In this document: positions 46,236-56,749 of the stretch, piece by piece
Position numbering within the stretch: the stretch's first letter is position 1
How the letters are laid out: each line of letters opens with the position of its first letter
Translations under genes and position numbers: made by a program
Assembly (NCBI GenBank): GCA_947368535.1
Contig: CANBHY010000008.1
Location: 1 to 64,000, forward strand
DNA length: 64,000 bases
Source: an uncultured Clostridium sp.
GTDB taxonomy: Bacteria > Bacillota > Clostridia > TANB77 > CAG-508
Reading direction: 5' to 3'
The notes under the pieces: generated by a model
Database searches by the model: none
Told to the model about the DNA's origin: nothing
The model's input: the letters and a program-made list of their open reading frames with translations, nothing else

Positions 46236-47081
46236 TTATTTATTCTGCTCTTTCGCTGCTTTCACCACATTTGTCATAAGCATTGCAATTGTCATAGGTC
46301 CAACTCCTCCTGGAACTGGTGTTATGTAGCTTGCCTTTTCTTTTACATTTTCAAAGTCTACATCTCCTTTTATTTTTCCATCTTCTCCTCTGTTTATTCC
46401 TACATCAATTACTATTGCATCTTTTTTTACCATATCTGCTGTTACAAAACATGGTTTCCCAATTGCTGCTACTACTACATCAGCTTGCTTGGTTACTTCT
46501 GCTAGATTTTTTGTTCTTGAATGGCATATTGTAACTGTTGCATTTTTGTTAAGCAAACATTGACTCATTGGTTTTCCTACTATGTTGCTTCTTCCAATTA
46601 CTACTGCATTCTTGCCTTCTAAGTCTATATTATAATCTTCAAATATTTTCATTATTCCAAAAGGTGTGCATGATATAAAAGTATCTTGACCTAAAACTAA
46701 TTTTCCTACATTTGTTGGATGAAATCCATCAACATCTTTTTCTGGTGATATAGTTCTAAAAGCTTCGTTTATGTCTAAATGTTTAGGAATTGGACTTTGA
46801 AGTAAAATTCCGTTTATGGTTTTATCATTATTTAATTTTTCTATTAATTCTAAAAGTTCTTTTTGTTGTGTCTTTTCTGGCAAAAGATATTCATCAAATT
46901 CTATTCCTATTTCGTTGCATACTTTGCTTTTATTTCTAACATATATTTGTGAAGCACTATCGTCTCCTACCATTATTACTGCTAGTTTTGGATTAATTCC
47001 TTTTTCTTTAAGTGTTGTAACTTCTTCTTTTAGTTTTTCTCTAGTCTTTTGTGCAACTTCTTTTCCTTTTAATAATTCCAT
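46236..47081 (-). CDS. folD: FolD methylene-THF dehydrogenase/cyclohydrolase
   Basis: 281 residues. It interconverts 5,10-methylene-, methenyl- and 10-formyl-tetrahydrofolate. Motifs: SQIYVRNKSKVCNEIGIE with the catalytic Lys, QSPIPKHLD, PEKDVDGFHPTNVG, VIGRSNIVGKPMSQ and the end TPVPGGVGPMTIAMLM. A complete single-domain enzyme. Confidence 0.97.
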   Translation of the reverse strand: MELLKGKEVAQKTREKLKEEVTTLKEKGINPKLAVIMVGDDSASQIYVRNKSKVCNEIGIEFDEYLLPEKTQQKELLELIEKLNNDKTINGILLQSPIPKHLDINEAFRTISPEKDVDGFHPTNVGKLVLGQDTFISCTPFGIMKIFEDYNIDLEGKNAVVIGRSNIVGKPMSQCLLNKNATVTICHSRTKNLAEVTKQADVVVAAIGKPCFVTADMVKKDAIVIDVGINRGEDGKIKGDVDFENVKEKASYITPVPGGVGPMTIAMLMTNVVKAAKEQNK

Positions 47082-47093
47082 ATTTTTTATTCC

Positions 47094-47882
47094 TTATCTT
47101 ACAAAATATACTATATATACTAATAGTCCTAATAATACTCTATATATCGCAAATATTTTAAAACTTCTTTTCTTTATGAATTCCATTAAAAATTTTATTA
47201 CTACTAAGCCCACTAAAAAGCTTGTAAATACTCCTATAAAAAATGCTAATGAAAATTCAAATTCCATAATTTTTAATATTGTTGCTGCAAACACAATTGG
47301 TGTAGATAGTAAAAATGTGTATTTTGCTACTGCTACTCTGTCTACTTTTAAAGCTCTACCTATTGTTATTGTCGCTCCTGACCTTGATACTCCTGGAATA
47401 AAAGCTAATACTTGTGATATTCCTATTAAGAAAGCTTGTTTAAATGACATATTTTCATATGTTGTTTCTGATTTAGATTTCTTGTCTACAATATATAATA
47501 ATATTCCCATTACTATTAAAGCTGTTGCTACGATTAACGGTTTAGTTAAGTATTCTTCCAAGTAATGATCAAATATTAATCCTATTATTCCTGCTGGAAT
47601 TGTCGCTGCTACTATATACCAAAAGATTCTTCCTTCTGTAGAATCTTCTTTTTTAATGGCCTTTTTATATCCGCCTTTTATCAATTCTATCCAATCTTTA
47701 AAAAAGAATATACATATTGCCATTAATGTTCCAAAATGAAGAGCTATATCAAATGAATCTGATATAGTCCATTCAAAAAAGAAATTAGATATCAAGTATA
47801 AATGTCCTGAACTTGAAACTGGCAATAATTCTGTTAATCCTTGGACTACTCCTAATATTATTGCTTGTATTATTTCTGTCAT
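47094..47882 (-). CDS. uppP: Undecaprenyl-diphosphatase (BacA/UppP)
   Basis: 262 residues, about seven helices. Catalytic segments are QGLTELLPVSSSGHL (Glu and Ser) and FIPGVSRSGATI (Arg). It recycles the lipid carrier for cell-wall synthesis and gives some bacitracin tolerance, a theme echoed by the Bce-type module at 2.5-7.2 kb. Confidence 0.96.
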   Translation of the reverse strand: MTEIIQAIILGVVQGLTELLPVSSSGHLYLISNFFFEWTISDSFDIALHFGTLMAICIFFFKDWIELIKGGYKKAIKKEDSTEGRIFWYIVAATIPAGIIGLIFDHYLEEYLTKPLIVATALIVMGILLYIVDKKSKSETTYENMSFKQAFLIGISQVLAFIPGVSRSGATITIGRALKVDRVAVAKYTFLLSTPIVFAATILKIMEFEFSLAFFIGVFTSFLVGLVVIKFLMEFIKKRSFKIFAIYRVLLGLLVYIVYFVR

Positions 47883-47894
47883 GTTTTTCTCCTT

Positions 47895-48770
47895 TTATAA
47901 TTCCTTTAATATATGATGTAATGTTTCTTTTATAAATTCTGCTGATGTCATAGGTGCAACTTTTCCTGGTAATGAAAGAGCCCATATTAATTTTAGTCCC
48001 ATTCTTCTTGCTGCATTTCTATCTACTCCACCTGGAGTTGATGATAAATCTAAAATTGTACATTCTTTTTTTACATATTTTAATCTATTTTCATCTAATA
48101 TTTGGAATGGTATTGTATTTATTATTATATCGTAATCTCCTAATACTGTGTCTAATTCACTTAGGTGTATTGGATTATATCCATATGCTTTTATCCACGC
48201 TATATCTGAATTTTTTCTAGCTTCGCATGAAACTTTAGCTCCAATTCCGTCTAGCATTTTCGCTAATACTTTTCCAACTCTACCGAACCCCATAATAAGT
48301 ATATTACTTCCATGTATAGTTTTTTGAGTATTTTCCATTGCTAATTGTATTGTTCCTTCAGCTGTTGCTATTGTATTTAATACTACTAATTCTTCTCTTT
48401 TTAATAAATCTATTGATTTAATATTTCCTTCTTTTAGTTTTTCTTCAACAGTTTCTGATATTTTTCCTGCTAAAAATATTTTATTTTTGTTTGACATTTC
48501 TGAAATTAATTCATCTATTGGAATTTTTTCTTCAGCAAAGGGAGCACTTATATTTTCTTGATCATTCATCATAGGTTGTGGTCCTATAATTATTTCTGAA
48601 CTTCCTACAAGTTCTGTTATACTTGCACATTTTTTTACATTTTCACATTCAATTAAATCTTCGGAATTCTCTAATCCATATGTATATACTAGAAAGTCAT
48701 CTTTTGCTAATAATTCAATCAAATTAACAATTCTTAAATCTCCACCTATAATGGATACTGTTTTATACAT
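47895..48770 (-). CDS. dpaA: Dipicolinate synthase subunit A
   Basis: 291 residues, NAD(P)-binding motif ILIMGFGRVGKVLAKML, family landmarks VSIIGGDLRIVNLIELLA, GPQPMMND and DLSSTPGGVDRNAARRMG. DpaA (SpoVFA) oxidises dihydrodipicolinate to dipicolinic acid in the mother cell during sporulation. The partner subunit DpaB is not next to it, as would be usual. Confidence 0.94.
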   Translation of the reverse strand: MYKTVSIIGGDLRIVNLIELLAKDDFLVYTYGLENSEDLIECENVKKCASITELVGSSEIIIGPQPMMNDQENISAPFAEEKIPIDELISEMSNKNKIFLAGKISETVEEKLKEGNIKSIDLLKREELVVLNTIATAEGTIQLAMENTQKTIHGSNILIMGFGRVGKVLAKMLDGIGAKVSCEARKNSDIAWIKAYGYNPIHLSELDTVLGDYDIIINTIPFQILDENRLKYVKKECTILDLSSTPGGVDRNAARRMGLKLIWALSLPGKVAPMTSAEFIKETLHHILKEL

Positions 48771-48788
48771 ATTTTTCTCCTTTACTTT

Positions 48789-50033
48789 TTAAAATTTTTC
48801 TTTTTGTATATCGTCATCTTCTTTTGTTATTTCTTTTTTTGTTTCTTCTTTGCTAAATATTTTATCTAATTTTTCATTTACCTTGTTTTGTTGTTCATTT
48901 TCATTTAAGTCTTTTACTATTCCAACTGTTTCTTCTAAATAGCTTTGAATCATTTCATCTCTTTCGCTTTGTTTTTTTCTTTCTTTTTCATCCATTTTTA
49001 CAGAAACAGTCAAATATTCTTTTATTGGATCAAATATTTTTTCTTTTACTATTATTTTTAAGTAAGATGGATCAATTTCTATTGCTTTATTTGCAAATAG
49101 TATAGCTTTATCTTTTTCTTCTTTTACCATATATATTTTTGCAAGTTGATAATAAGCTTTAGCTTCTAATTCTTCACTCATTAAACATTCTGCAAAATAT
49201 TTTTCTGCTGCTTCTAAATCTTCTTCAATCAAGGCTAATTGTGCTAAATTGTATTTTGCTCCATATAGTTTATGATTTATACTTGCAGCTTTTTCATAAC
49301 AATCTTTTGCATTTGCAAAATCGTTTAATCTGGTATATGCAATACCTAAACTATAATATAATTCGAAATCTACAGGTCTATATCTTAATGCATCTTGATA
49401 TACAGATACGGCTTCTTTAAACCTTTCTTGTTCGCAAAGCAAATCTCCTAATAAAATAGAAGCATCATAATATTCTGGTTTGTTATGTAATAAATTTTGT
49501 AGCATTGTTATAGCTTCATCTTTTTTTCCTAAGTTCTGTAAAAGCTCTGCTATTTTATAATATGAATCATAATCTCTTTTATTACAATCAACTGATTTTA
49601 CATATTCATCTATTGCTTTTCTAGTTCCGCCTTCTTTTTCATATATTTTTGCGAGCAACATATGTCCTTTATAACTTTCTGGATATTTATCAATTAAATT
49701 TAATAAAACTGATTTTGCAGCCCTTCTATCTCCTAATGCTAAAAGAAATTTTACACATATTATTGATAAAAATTCAGAGAAGTTTGTTCCTGCATATTCA
49801 ATAATTATTACTATTCCAGGAATAATTATTGCCATCAAGTACATTAAGAATTTTGATATGCTTGATGCAAAAATTCCTCCTGCTAATAGTTCTAAAAAGT
49901 TTAGTAGTATTCCAATCGCTCCTAAAACTAATATAGATATGTAATTTGTATCATTTTTTCTAATCAATTTTGAAAAAACTATGATAAATAAAGAAAATGC
50001 TAATATATTGAATATAAATTTTTCAATTAACAT
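48789..50033 (-). CDS. TPR-repeat membrane protein
   Basis: 414 residues. Two to three helices at the start (up to about residue 90) are followed by roughly six to seven tetratricopeptide repeats (about 105-315, for example GHMLLAKIYEKEGGTRKAID and YDASILLGDLLCEQERFKEA). A charged, Lys/Glu-rich tail closes the protein. It is first in the dpaA-uppP-folD-dprA-ymdB string. TPRs point to protein-protein scaffolding near the membrane; its partner is unknown. Confidence 0.85.
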   Translation of the reverse strand: MLIEKFIFNILAFSLFIIVFSKLIRKNDTNYISILVLGAIGILLNFLELLAGGIFASSISKFLMYLMAIIIPGIVIIIEYAGTNFSEFLSIICVKFLLALGDRRAAKSVLLNLIDKYPESYKGHMLLAKIYEKEGGTRKAIDEYVKSVDCNKRDYDSYYKIAELLQNLGKKDEAITMLQNLLHNKPEYYDASILLGDLLCEQERFKEAVSVYQDALRYRPVDFELYYSLGIAYTRLNDFANAKDCYEKAASINHKLYGAKYNLAQLALIEEDLEAAEKYFAECLMSEELEAKAYYQLAKIYMVKEEKDKAILFANKAIEIDPSYLKIIVKEKIFDPIKEYLTVSVKMDEKERKKQSERDEMIQSYLEETVGIVKDLNENEQQNKVNEKLDKIFSKEETKKEITKEDDDIQKEKF

Positions 50034-50145
50034 TATTTCTTTTCACCCCTAATAAACAACCTTTTACTTATTTTAAGTAAATAAATTTTATGAATCTAAT
50101 CCATAATTATGGAAATACTAGTTTATTGCTAGTTTCTATGCGGTC
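50034..50145 (-). other. Structured 5' leader of the TPR operon
   Basis: Between promoter and start the leader holds three palindromes: CCATAATTATGG (50101-50112), ACTAG/CTAGT arms around 50117-50133 and TTACTTA/TAAGTAA around 50064-50080. No known riboswitch core recognised. Confidence 0.35.
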
Positions 50146-50174
50146 ATTATATCACAAGCAATTTTGTAACACAA
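50146..50174 (-). promoter_or_regulatory. Promoter of the TPR-dpaA-uppP-folD-dprA-ymdB string
   Basis: Minus-strand TTGTGT, 17-bp spacer, TATAAT, about 110 bp before the TPR gene. Confidence 0.65.
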
Positions 50175-50219
50175 GGTATTTTATTTGTTATTATTAAAAT
50201 ATTTTCTCTTACTATTTCG

Positions 50220-50248
50220 TTGACATTTTAAAGTAAAATCACTATAGT
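50220..50248 (+). promoter_or_regulatory. Promoter of rqcH
   Basis: TTGACA, 17-bp spacer, TATAGT, then AAAGGAG before the ATG at 50272. Divergent from the TPR operon promoter. Confidence 0.75.
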
Positions 50249-50271
50249 ATTATTGTAGAAAGGAGCTTCTT

Positions 50272-51942
50272 ATGGCATTTGATGGAATAGTTACTAAAGC
50301 ACTTGTTACTGATTTTCAAAAATCACTTATAGGTGCTCGTGTTAACAAAGTTTTTCAACCTGATAAAACAGAAATTATTTTGAATTTATATAATGGTGAA
50401 AATGTATTATTTGATATATGTATTCATCCTGATTATTATAGAATGTGCTTTACCAATATTTCTAAACCTAATCCTACTAATGCACTTAACTTTTGTATGT
50501 TGCTCAGAAAATATTTGACTAGCACTAAAATTACTAATATTTCTAGTGTAGATTTAGATAGAATAATTTATATTGATTTTGAGGGAACTAATGAAATAAA
50601 AGATACTGTTAATTTAAGATTAGTTGTTGAACTTATGGGAAGACGTAGTAATATTGTTCTGCTTAATAATAATGGTTTTATTATTGATTCTCTTAAACAT
50701 ATTGTTACTGCTGATAGAGAAATTTTACCTGCTCGTGAATATGTTTTACCTTCAGCAACTAAAAAATCTTTTTTAGATTTAAATAGTTTTGATGAGTTTT
50801 ATTCTATAGTTTCTGAAATTTCTTATGATAATTTATCTAATCATTTATCTAATATATTTACAGGATTTACTCAAATTTTTATTTCTAATGTTTTAAATGA
50901 ACTTAACATTTCTGTAGATACTAAAGATGTAAATGATTTAAAAGAAATCTATGACTACATTAAAAATTTAATTGATAATTTTGGAACTGAAAATGTTTGT
51001 ATAAAACCTATTGATAAAGATTATACTATCTATTCTTCTAATCAAAATGAGTCTTTAAGCTCTTTTTTAGATACCTTTTACGCTAATAAAGAAAAAGAAA
51101 ATATTTTTAAAGCTGCTAAATCAGAACTTTCGAAATTGATTCTTGCAAGTTTAAAAAAAGCATCAAAAAAATTGGATAACATTAATCAAAAACTAAAATC
51201 TTGTAATGATATGGATAAATATAAGTTATATGGTGAGCTTTTAACAGCTAATCTTTATAAGTTTACTGGAAATTTTGCAGAAGAAAAAGTTGAAGTTGAA
51301 AACTATTATGATAATAATAATTTAATTGAAATTAAACTTGATACTTCTGTTTCTTATAGTAAAAATGCTGAACGCTTTTTTAAAAAATATAATAAATTAA
51401 AAAATACTTTAGCTATTGTTACTGTTCAGAAAAAAGAGGCTGAGCTAGAAATTGAATATATTGAAAGTATCATTTATTCTGTTTCTAATGCTAAGACTTT
51501 AGAAGATATTGAAGAAATCCATAATGAATTTTCTGAAAATGTTTTGATGAAAAGATATAATTATAAATCTTTCCAAAAGGTAAGTTCTGATAAGACTTTG
51601 ACCAATAACTTAAATAAAATTGTTATTAATAATTTTGACGTTTATATTGGAAAGAATAATAAACAAAACGATTATCTTTCACTTCATTTTGCTGATAAAT
51701 CTGACTTATGGTTTCATGCTCAAGGTTTTCATGGTGCTCATGTTATTTTAAAAACCTGTGGTAAAAACCCTGATGAAGATACTATTTTTAAATGTGCTCA
51801 ACTTGCAAAACAAAATTGCAAAGCATCTTTAGAAAGAAATGTCTCTGTTGATTACACATATATAAAATTTGTTAAAAAGCATCCTTCTGGTAAAACTGGT
51901 ATGGTTAGTTATACAAATTATAAAACAATTATTGTTCCTTAA
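50272..51942 (+). CDS. rqcH: Ribosome quality control protein RqcH (NFACT family)
   Basis: 556 residues. It has the NFACT-N domain (MAFDGIVTKALVTDFQKSLI, RVNKVFQPDKTEIIL), a central coiled-coil region and the C-terminal NFACT-R domain (DLWFHAQGFHGAHVILKT). RqcH binds stalled 50S subunits and recruits tRNA-Ala to add alanine tails. Older names are FbpA or fibronectin-binding protein. Complete, one of five plus-strand genes. Confidence 0.95.
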   Translation: MAFDGIVTKALVTDFQKSLIGARVNKVFQPDKTEIILNLYNGENVLFDICIHPDYYRMCFTNISKPNPTNALNFCMLLRKYLTSTKITNISSVDLDRIIYIDFEGTNEIKDTVNLRLVVELMGRRSNIVLLNNNGFIIDSLKHIVTADREILPAREYVLPSATKKSFLDLNSFDEFYSIVSEISYDNLSNHLSNIFTGFTQIFISNVLNELNISVDTKDVNDLKEIYDYIKNLIDNFGTENVCIKPIDKDYTIYSSNQNESLSSFLDTFYANKEKENIFKAAKSELSKLILASLKKASKKLDNINQKLKSCNDMDKYKLYGELLTANLYKFTGNFAEEKVEVENYYDNNNLIEIKLDTSVSYSKNAERFFKKYNKLKNTLAIVTVQKKEAELEIEYIESIIYSVSNAKTLEDIEEIHNEFSENVLMKRYNYKSFQKVSSDKTLTNNLNKIVINNFDVYIGKNNKQNDYLSLHFADKSDLWFHAQGFHGAHVILKTCGKNPDEDTIFKCAQLAKQNCKASLERNVSVDYTYIKFVKKHPSGKTGMVSYTNYKTIIVP

Positions 51943-51950
51943 ATCAAAAT

Positions 51951-51974
51951 AAACCTAGGAGAAATCCTAGGTTT
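51951..51974. terminator. Bidirectional terminator between rqcH and the ackA array
   Basis: 9-bp stem AAACCTAGG / CCTAGGTTT with a 6-base loop between convergent genes. Confidence 0.85.
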
Positions 51975-51978
51975 TATC

Positions 51979-53166
51979 TTATTTTATAATTTTCTCTGTT
52001 TCTTTTGCTATCATTAATTCTTCGTTTGTTGGAATTATATAAATTGCAACTTTTGAGTCTTCTGTTGAGATTTTTCTTTCTTTTCCTTTTACATTATTAA
52101 GTTCTTTGTCTAATTTAATTCCAAATGGTTCTAAATATTCGCATACTCTTTCTCTTGTTTCAATTCCATTTTCTCCGACTCCTCCTGCAAATGTTATAAC
52201 GTCTACTCCACCTAACGAAATTATATATTGTCCTATATATTGTGCTATTCTATATGCTTGGCTGTCTAGTGTTAATACTGATCTTTGGTCATTCATATTA
52301 TACCCATCTTCTATATCTCTATAATCTGATGAAACCCCTGATACTCCCCAAGCTCCTGATTGCTTATTTAAAATGTCTTCTATATCTTCTGGTCCTAAGT
52401 TATCTTTTTTCATAATGTATGGAATTATAGCTGGATCAATATCTCCACATCTTGTTGCCATAGGTATTCCTGCTAGTGGTGTTAATCCCATTGATGTGTC
52501 TATAGATTCTCCATTTTTTATTGCACAAATTGATGCTCCTTGTCCTAGGTGACAGTTGATTACTTTTAAATCTTCTCTGCCATTCATTATTTCTTTTATT
52601 CTCTCTGAAACATATTTGTGTGATGTTCCATGGAATCCATATTTTCTTATTTTATAGCTAGCATAGTATCTGTATGGTATTTGATATACGTATGCTTTTG
52701 CTGGCATTGTTTGGTGAAATGCTGTATCAAATACTGCTACCATTGGTGTATTTGGAAGAGCTGCTTTTGCTGCTCTTATTCCTGCTACTCCTGCTGGATT
52801 GTGTAGTGGCGCTAAGTCTATGCATTTTTCAATTTCTGATATTACTATATCATCTATTAATACTGAATGGCTAAACATCTCCCCACCATGTACAATTCTA
52901 TGTCCTACTGCTGAAATTTCATCTAGTGATTTTATTAAATCATATTCTGGTTTTAGTAATACTTCTAATACGAATGCTATTGCTTCGTCATAGTCTCTGG
53001 CTATGTGTAAGATTTCTTCTTTATTTCCTCTTACATTTAATTTAAGTGTTGTTTTCATTCCTCCGATTCTTTCGAAGTTTCCTTTAGCTATTCTTTCATG
53101 TGTGTCCATGTCTATTAATTGAAATTTCAATGATGAGCTTCCACAATTTAAAACTAATATTTTCAT
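51979..53166 (-). CDS. ackA: Acetate kinase, copy 1 of 3
   Basis: 395 residues. It transfers phosphate between acetyl phosphate and ADP, yielding ATP and acetate. Catalytic landmarks are all kept: Asn7 (VLNCGSSSLKFQ), the Arg in GHRIVHGG, the Asp in VFDTAFHQTMP, the His in FHGTSH, CHLGQGAS, the Arg in MATRCGDIDP and the Glu in TNEELMIAKET. It is closest to copy 2 (both share SGAWGVSGVS). Last gene of the operon before a terminator; 14 bp after copy 2. Confidence 0.95.
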   Translation of the reverse strand: MKILVLNCGSSSLKFQLIDMDTHERIAKGNFERIGGMKTTLKLNVRGNKEEILHIARDYDEAIAFVLEVLLKPEYDLIKSLDEISAVGHRIVHGGEMFSHSVLIDDIVISEIEKCIDLAPLHNPAGVAGIRAAKAALPNTPMVAVFDTAFHQTMPAKAYVYQIPYRYYASYKIRKYGFHGTSHKYVSERIKEIMNGREDLKVINCHLGQGASICAIKNGESIDTSMGLTPLAGIPMATRCGDIDPAIIPYIMKKDNLGPEDIEDILNKQSGAWGVSGVSSDYRDIEDGYNMNDQRSVLTLDSQAYRIAQYIGQYIISLGGVDVITFAGGVGENGIETRERVCEYLEPFGIKLDKELNNVKGKERKISTEDSKVAIYIIPTNEELMIAKETEKIIK

Positions 53167-53180
53167 ATTTTTATTTTCTC

Positions 53181-54365
53181 CTATTTTGTTAACTTGTATG
53201 CATCTTGTGCAATTACTAATTCTTCATTTGTTGGAACGATATAAATTCCAACTTTTGAATCTTCTGTAGATATTTTAGCTTCTTCTCCTCTTATTAGATT
53301 TTTTTCTTTATCTAATTTAACTCCAAAGCATTCTAAATATTTACAAATTCTTTCTCTTTCTTCAAATCCATTTTCTCCAACTCCTCCTGCAAATGTTATA
53401 ACATCTACACCGTTTAGAGTTACGATAAATTTTGCAATGTATTGTGCTATTGTATATGCTCTTCCTTCTAGTGCTAGAATTGATCTTTTATCTCCAGAAG
53501 CTGCTGCTCTTTCAATATCTCTAAAGTCTGTTGAAACTCCTGATACTCCCCAAGCTCCTGATTCTTTATTCATTATTCTTAGCATTTCATCTGGCTGAAT
53601 ATTATATAATTTCATTACAGTTGGAATTATTGATGGATCAACATCTCCACATCTTGTCCCCATTGGAACTCCTGCTAGTGGTGTTAATCCCATTGTTGTA
53701 TCTACTGATTTTCCATTTTCAATAGCACATAATGATGCTCCTTGTCCTAAGTGACAATTGATTACTTTTAAGTCTTTTTTACCTGTCATTTCAGATATTC
53801 TGTTTGCTACATATCTGTGTGATATTCCATGAAAACCATATTTTCTTATTTTGTAATCTTCATAATATTTATATGGTAATTGATAAATAAATGCTTTTTC
53901 TGGCATTGTTTGATGGAAAGATGTATCAAATACTGCTACCATTGGTACATTAGGCAATAATTTTTTACATGCTTCTATTCCTGCAAGTCCTGCTGGATTG
54001 TGTAATGGCGCCAAAGTTATACATTCTTTAATTGCTTCAATTACTTTCTCATCTATTATTACTGATTCTTTAAATTTTTCTCCACCATGTACAATTCTGT
54101 GTCCTACTGCTCCTATTTCTTCAAAGCTATTTATAACTTTGTATTTGTCACTTACTAACAAGCTCAATATTTCTGATATTGCTTCTTCAAAATCTCTAGC
54201 GGGGTGTTCTATTACAGTCTTTTCTCCTCTAACATTAAATCTTAGAGATGATCTTGAACCTCCTATTCTGTCGTAGTGTCCTTTCATTATTCTTTCGTTT
54301 TTTTCCATGTCTATTAATTGACATTTTAATGATGAACTTCCGCAGTTTAGTACTAAAACTTTCAT
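53181..54365 (-). CDS. ackA: Acetate kinase, copy 2 of 3
   Basis: 394 residues with the same complete active-site set (VLNCGSSSLKCQ, VFDTSFHQTMP, CHLGQGAS, MGTRCGDVDP, TNEELVIAQDA). FHGTSH has become FHGISH, next to the catalytic His, which remains. It is clearly nearer to copy 1 than to copy 3, suggesting two rounds of duplication. The gap to copy 3 is 20 bp. It could have shifted in substrate preference (for example propionate or butyrate), but sequence alone does not say. Confidence 0.95.
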   Translation of the reverse strand: MKVLVLNCGSSSLKCQLIDMEKNERIMKGHYDRIGGSRSSLRFNVRGEKTVIEHPARDFEEAISEILSLLVSDKYKVINSFEEIGAVGHRIVHGGEKFKESVIIDEKVIEAIKECITLAPLHNPAGLAGIEACKKLLPNVPMVAVFDTSFHQTMPEKAFIYQLPYKYYEDYKIRKYGFHGISHRYVANRISEMTGKKDLKVINCHLGQGASLCAIENGKSVDTTMGLTPLAGVPMGTRCGDVDPSIIPTVMKLYNIQPDEMLRIMNKESGAWGVSGVSTDFRDIERAAASGDKRSILALEGRAYTIAQYIAKFIVTLNGVDVITFAGGVGENGFEERERICKYLECFGVKLDKEKNLIRGEEAKISTEDSKVGIYIVPTNEELVIAQDAYKLTK

Positions 54366-54385
54366 ATAGCACCCTCCTTATATTT

Positions 54386-55585
54386 TTATTTTCCTTCTAC
54401 TAGAGCTTTTGTATCTCTTGCTATTACCATTTCTTCATCTGTTGGAATTACAAATACTTCTATTTTTGAATCTTCTGTTGATATTTTTGTTTCTTCACTT
54501 CTTACATTATTTTTTTCTAGGTCTAATTTTACTCCCATCCATTCTAAGTTTTCACATATTTTCTTTCTGATGTTAATTTGGTTTTCTCCAATTCCTCCTG
54601 TGAATACTATTGTATCTAATCCTTTTAATGATACTGCATATTTGGCAATAAATTGTGCTATTGTTTTTGTAAATAATTCTATTGCAACTTGGGCTTTTGG
54701 TTTATCATCTTCATATGATGCTTTTTCGATTTCTCTAAAGTCTGGATCTAGTCCTGTTATTCCATATAATCCTGATTTTTTATTTAATAATGTATTTACT
54801 TCTTTAGCTGATAAGTTCTCTCTTTCCATTATTTCTGTAACTACTGATGGGTCTAAATCTCCTGATCTTGTTACCATTGCAATTCCACCTAAAGGTGATA
54901 ATCCCATTGATGTATCTACTGATTTTCCATTTTTAATTGCACAGATTGATGCTCCTTGTCCTAGGTGGCAAGTCACTACTTTGTAATCTCCATCTTTTTT
55001 ACTTGTTATTTCTTTTGCTCTTTTTGATACAAATTGATGTGATGTTCCGTGGAACCCATATTTTCTTATTCCATATTTTTCGTAAAGTTCATATGGTATT
55101 GGGTATAAATAATTTTCTTTTGGCATTGTTTGGTGAAAAGCTGTATCAAAAACTCCGCACATTGGAACTCCTGGCATTTCTTTTTGGCATGCTCTAATTC
55201 CTAATATTGTAGCTGGGTTGTGCAATGGTGCTAAACTTGAACAGCTTGCATATTTTTCTATAACTTCTTCATCTATTACTACTGATTTATCAAAGATTTC
55301 ACCACCATGTACTAATCTATGTCCTACTGCATTTATTTCAGATAAGTCTTTTATAACTCCATAATCTTTATGTACTAATTGTTCTAAAACAATTTTTAAT
55401 GCTTGTTCATGATCCATTACTGGACTTTTTGTTACATATTTTTCTCCATTTACTTTATGTGTTACAAAGGCTTCTTGTTCTCCTATTCTTTCAAAGTTTC
55501 CTTTTGCTAAAAGTTTTTCCCCATCCATATCTATTAATTGATATTTTAATGATGAGCTTCCACAGTTTATTACTAATATTTTCAT
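54386..55585 (-). CDS. ackA: Acetate kinase, copy 3 of 3
   Basis: 399 residues, the most divergent of the three. It keeps VINCGSSSLKYQ, GHRLVHGG, VFDTAFHQTMP, FHGTSH and the Arg of MVTRSGDLDP, with Glu in TDEEMVIARDT. Its SGLYGITGLDPDFREIE replaces the SGAWGVSGVS form of the other two. It directly follows pta with a 15-bp gap and so is probably the ancestral partner of Pta. Confidence 0.95.
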   Translation of the reverse strand: MKILVINCGSSSLKYQLIDMDGEKLLAKGNFERIGEQEAFVTHKVNGEKYVTKSPVMDHEQALKIVLEQLVHKDYGVIKDLSEINAVGHRLVHGGEIFDKSVVIDEEVIEKYASCSSLAPLHNPATILGIRACQKEMPGVPMCGVFDTAFHQTMPKENYLYPIPYELYEKYGIRKYGFHGTSHQFVSKRAKEITSKKDGDYKVVTCHLGQGASICAIKNGKSVDTSMGLSPLGGIAMVTRSGDLDPSVVTEIMERENLSAKEVNTLLNKKSGLYGITGLDPDFREIEKASYEDDKPKAQVAIELFTKTIAQFIAKYAVSLKGLDTIVFTGGIGENQINIRKKICENLEWMGVKLDLEKNNVRSEETKISTEDSKIEVFVIPTDEEMVIARDTKALVEGK

Positions 55586-55600
55586 TTTTTGCTCTCCTTT

Positions 55601-56620
<1,020 letters not shown>

Positions 56621-56638
56621 TTAATATCATACGTTGTC

Positions 56639-56667
56639 ATTATATAAAATCGAATTTCATAAGTCAA
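56639..56667 (-). promoter_or_regulatory. Promoter of the pta-ackA3 operon
   Basis: Minus-strand TTGACT, 17-bp spacer, TATAAT; AAGGAGG precedes the pta ATG. No other convincing promoter lies between the four genes, so one strong signal probably drives all. Confidence 0.8.
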
Positions 56668-56698
56668 TAAAAACATTTTTTATATTTTCTTCTATCTG

Positions 56699-56727
56699 TT
56701 GGTAATACTGCTTTTTTATGATATAAT
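56699..56727 (+). promoter_or_regulatory. Promoter of the RluA family gene
   Basis: TTGGTA, 17-bp spacer, TATAAT. This shows that translation must begin downstream, at the ATG at 56750, not at 56699. Confidence 0.7.
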
Positions 56728-56749
56728 AATTATGTTTTGGAGAAATAAA

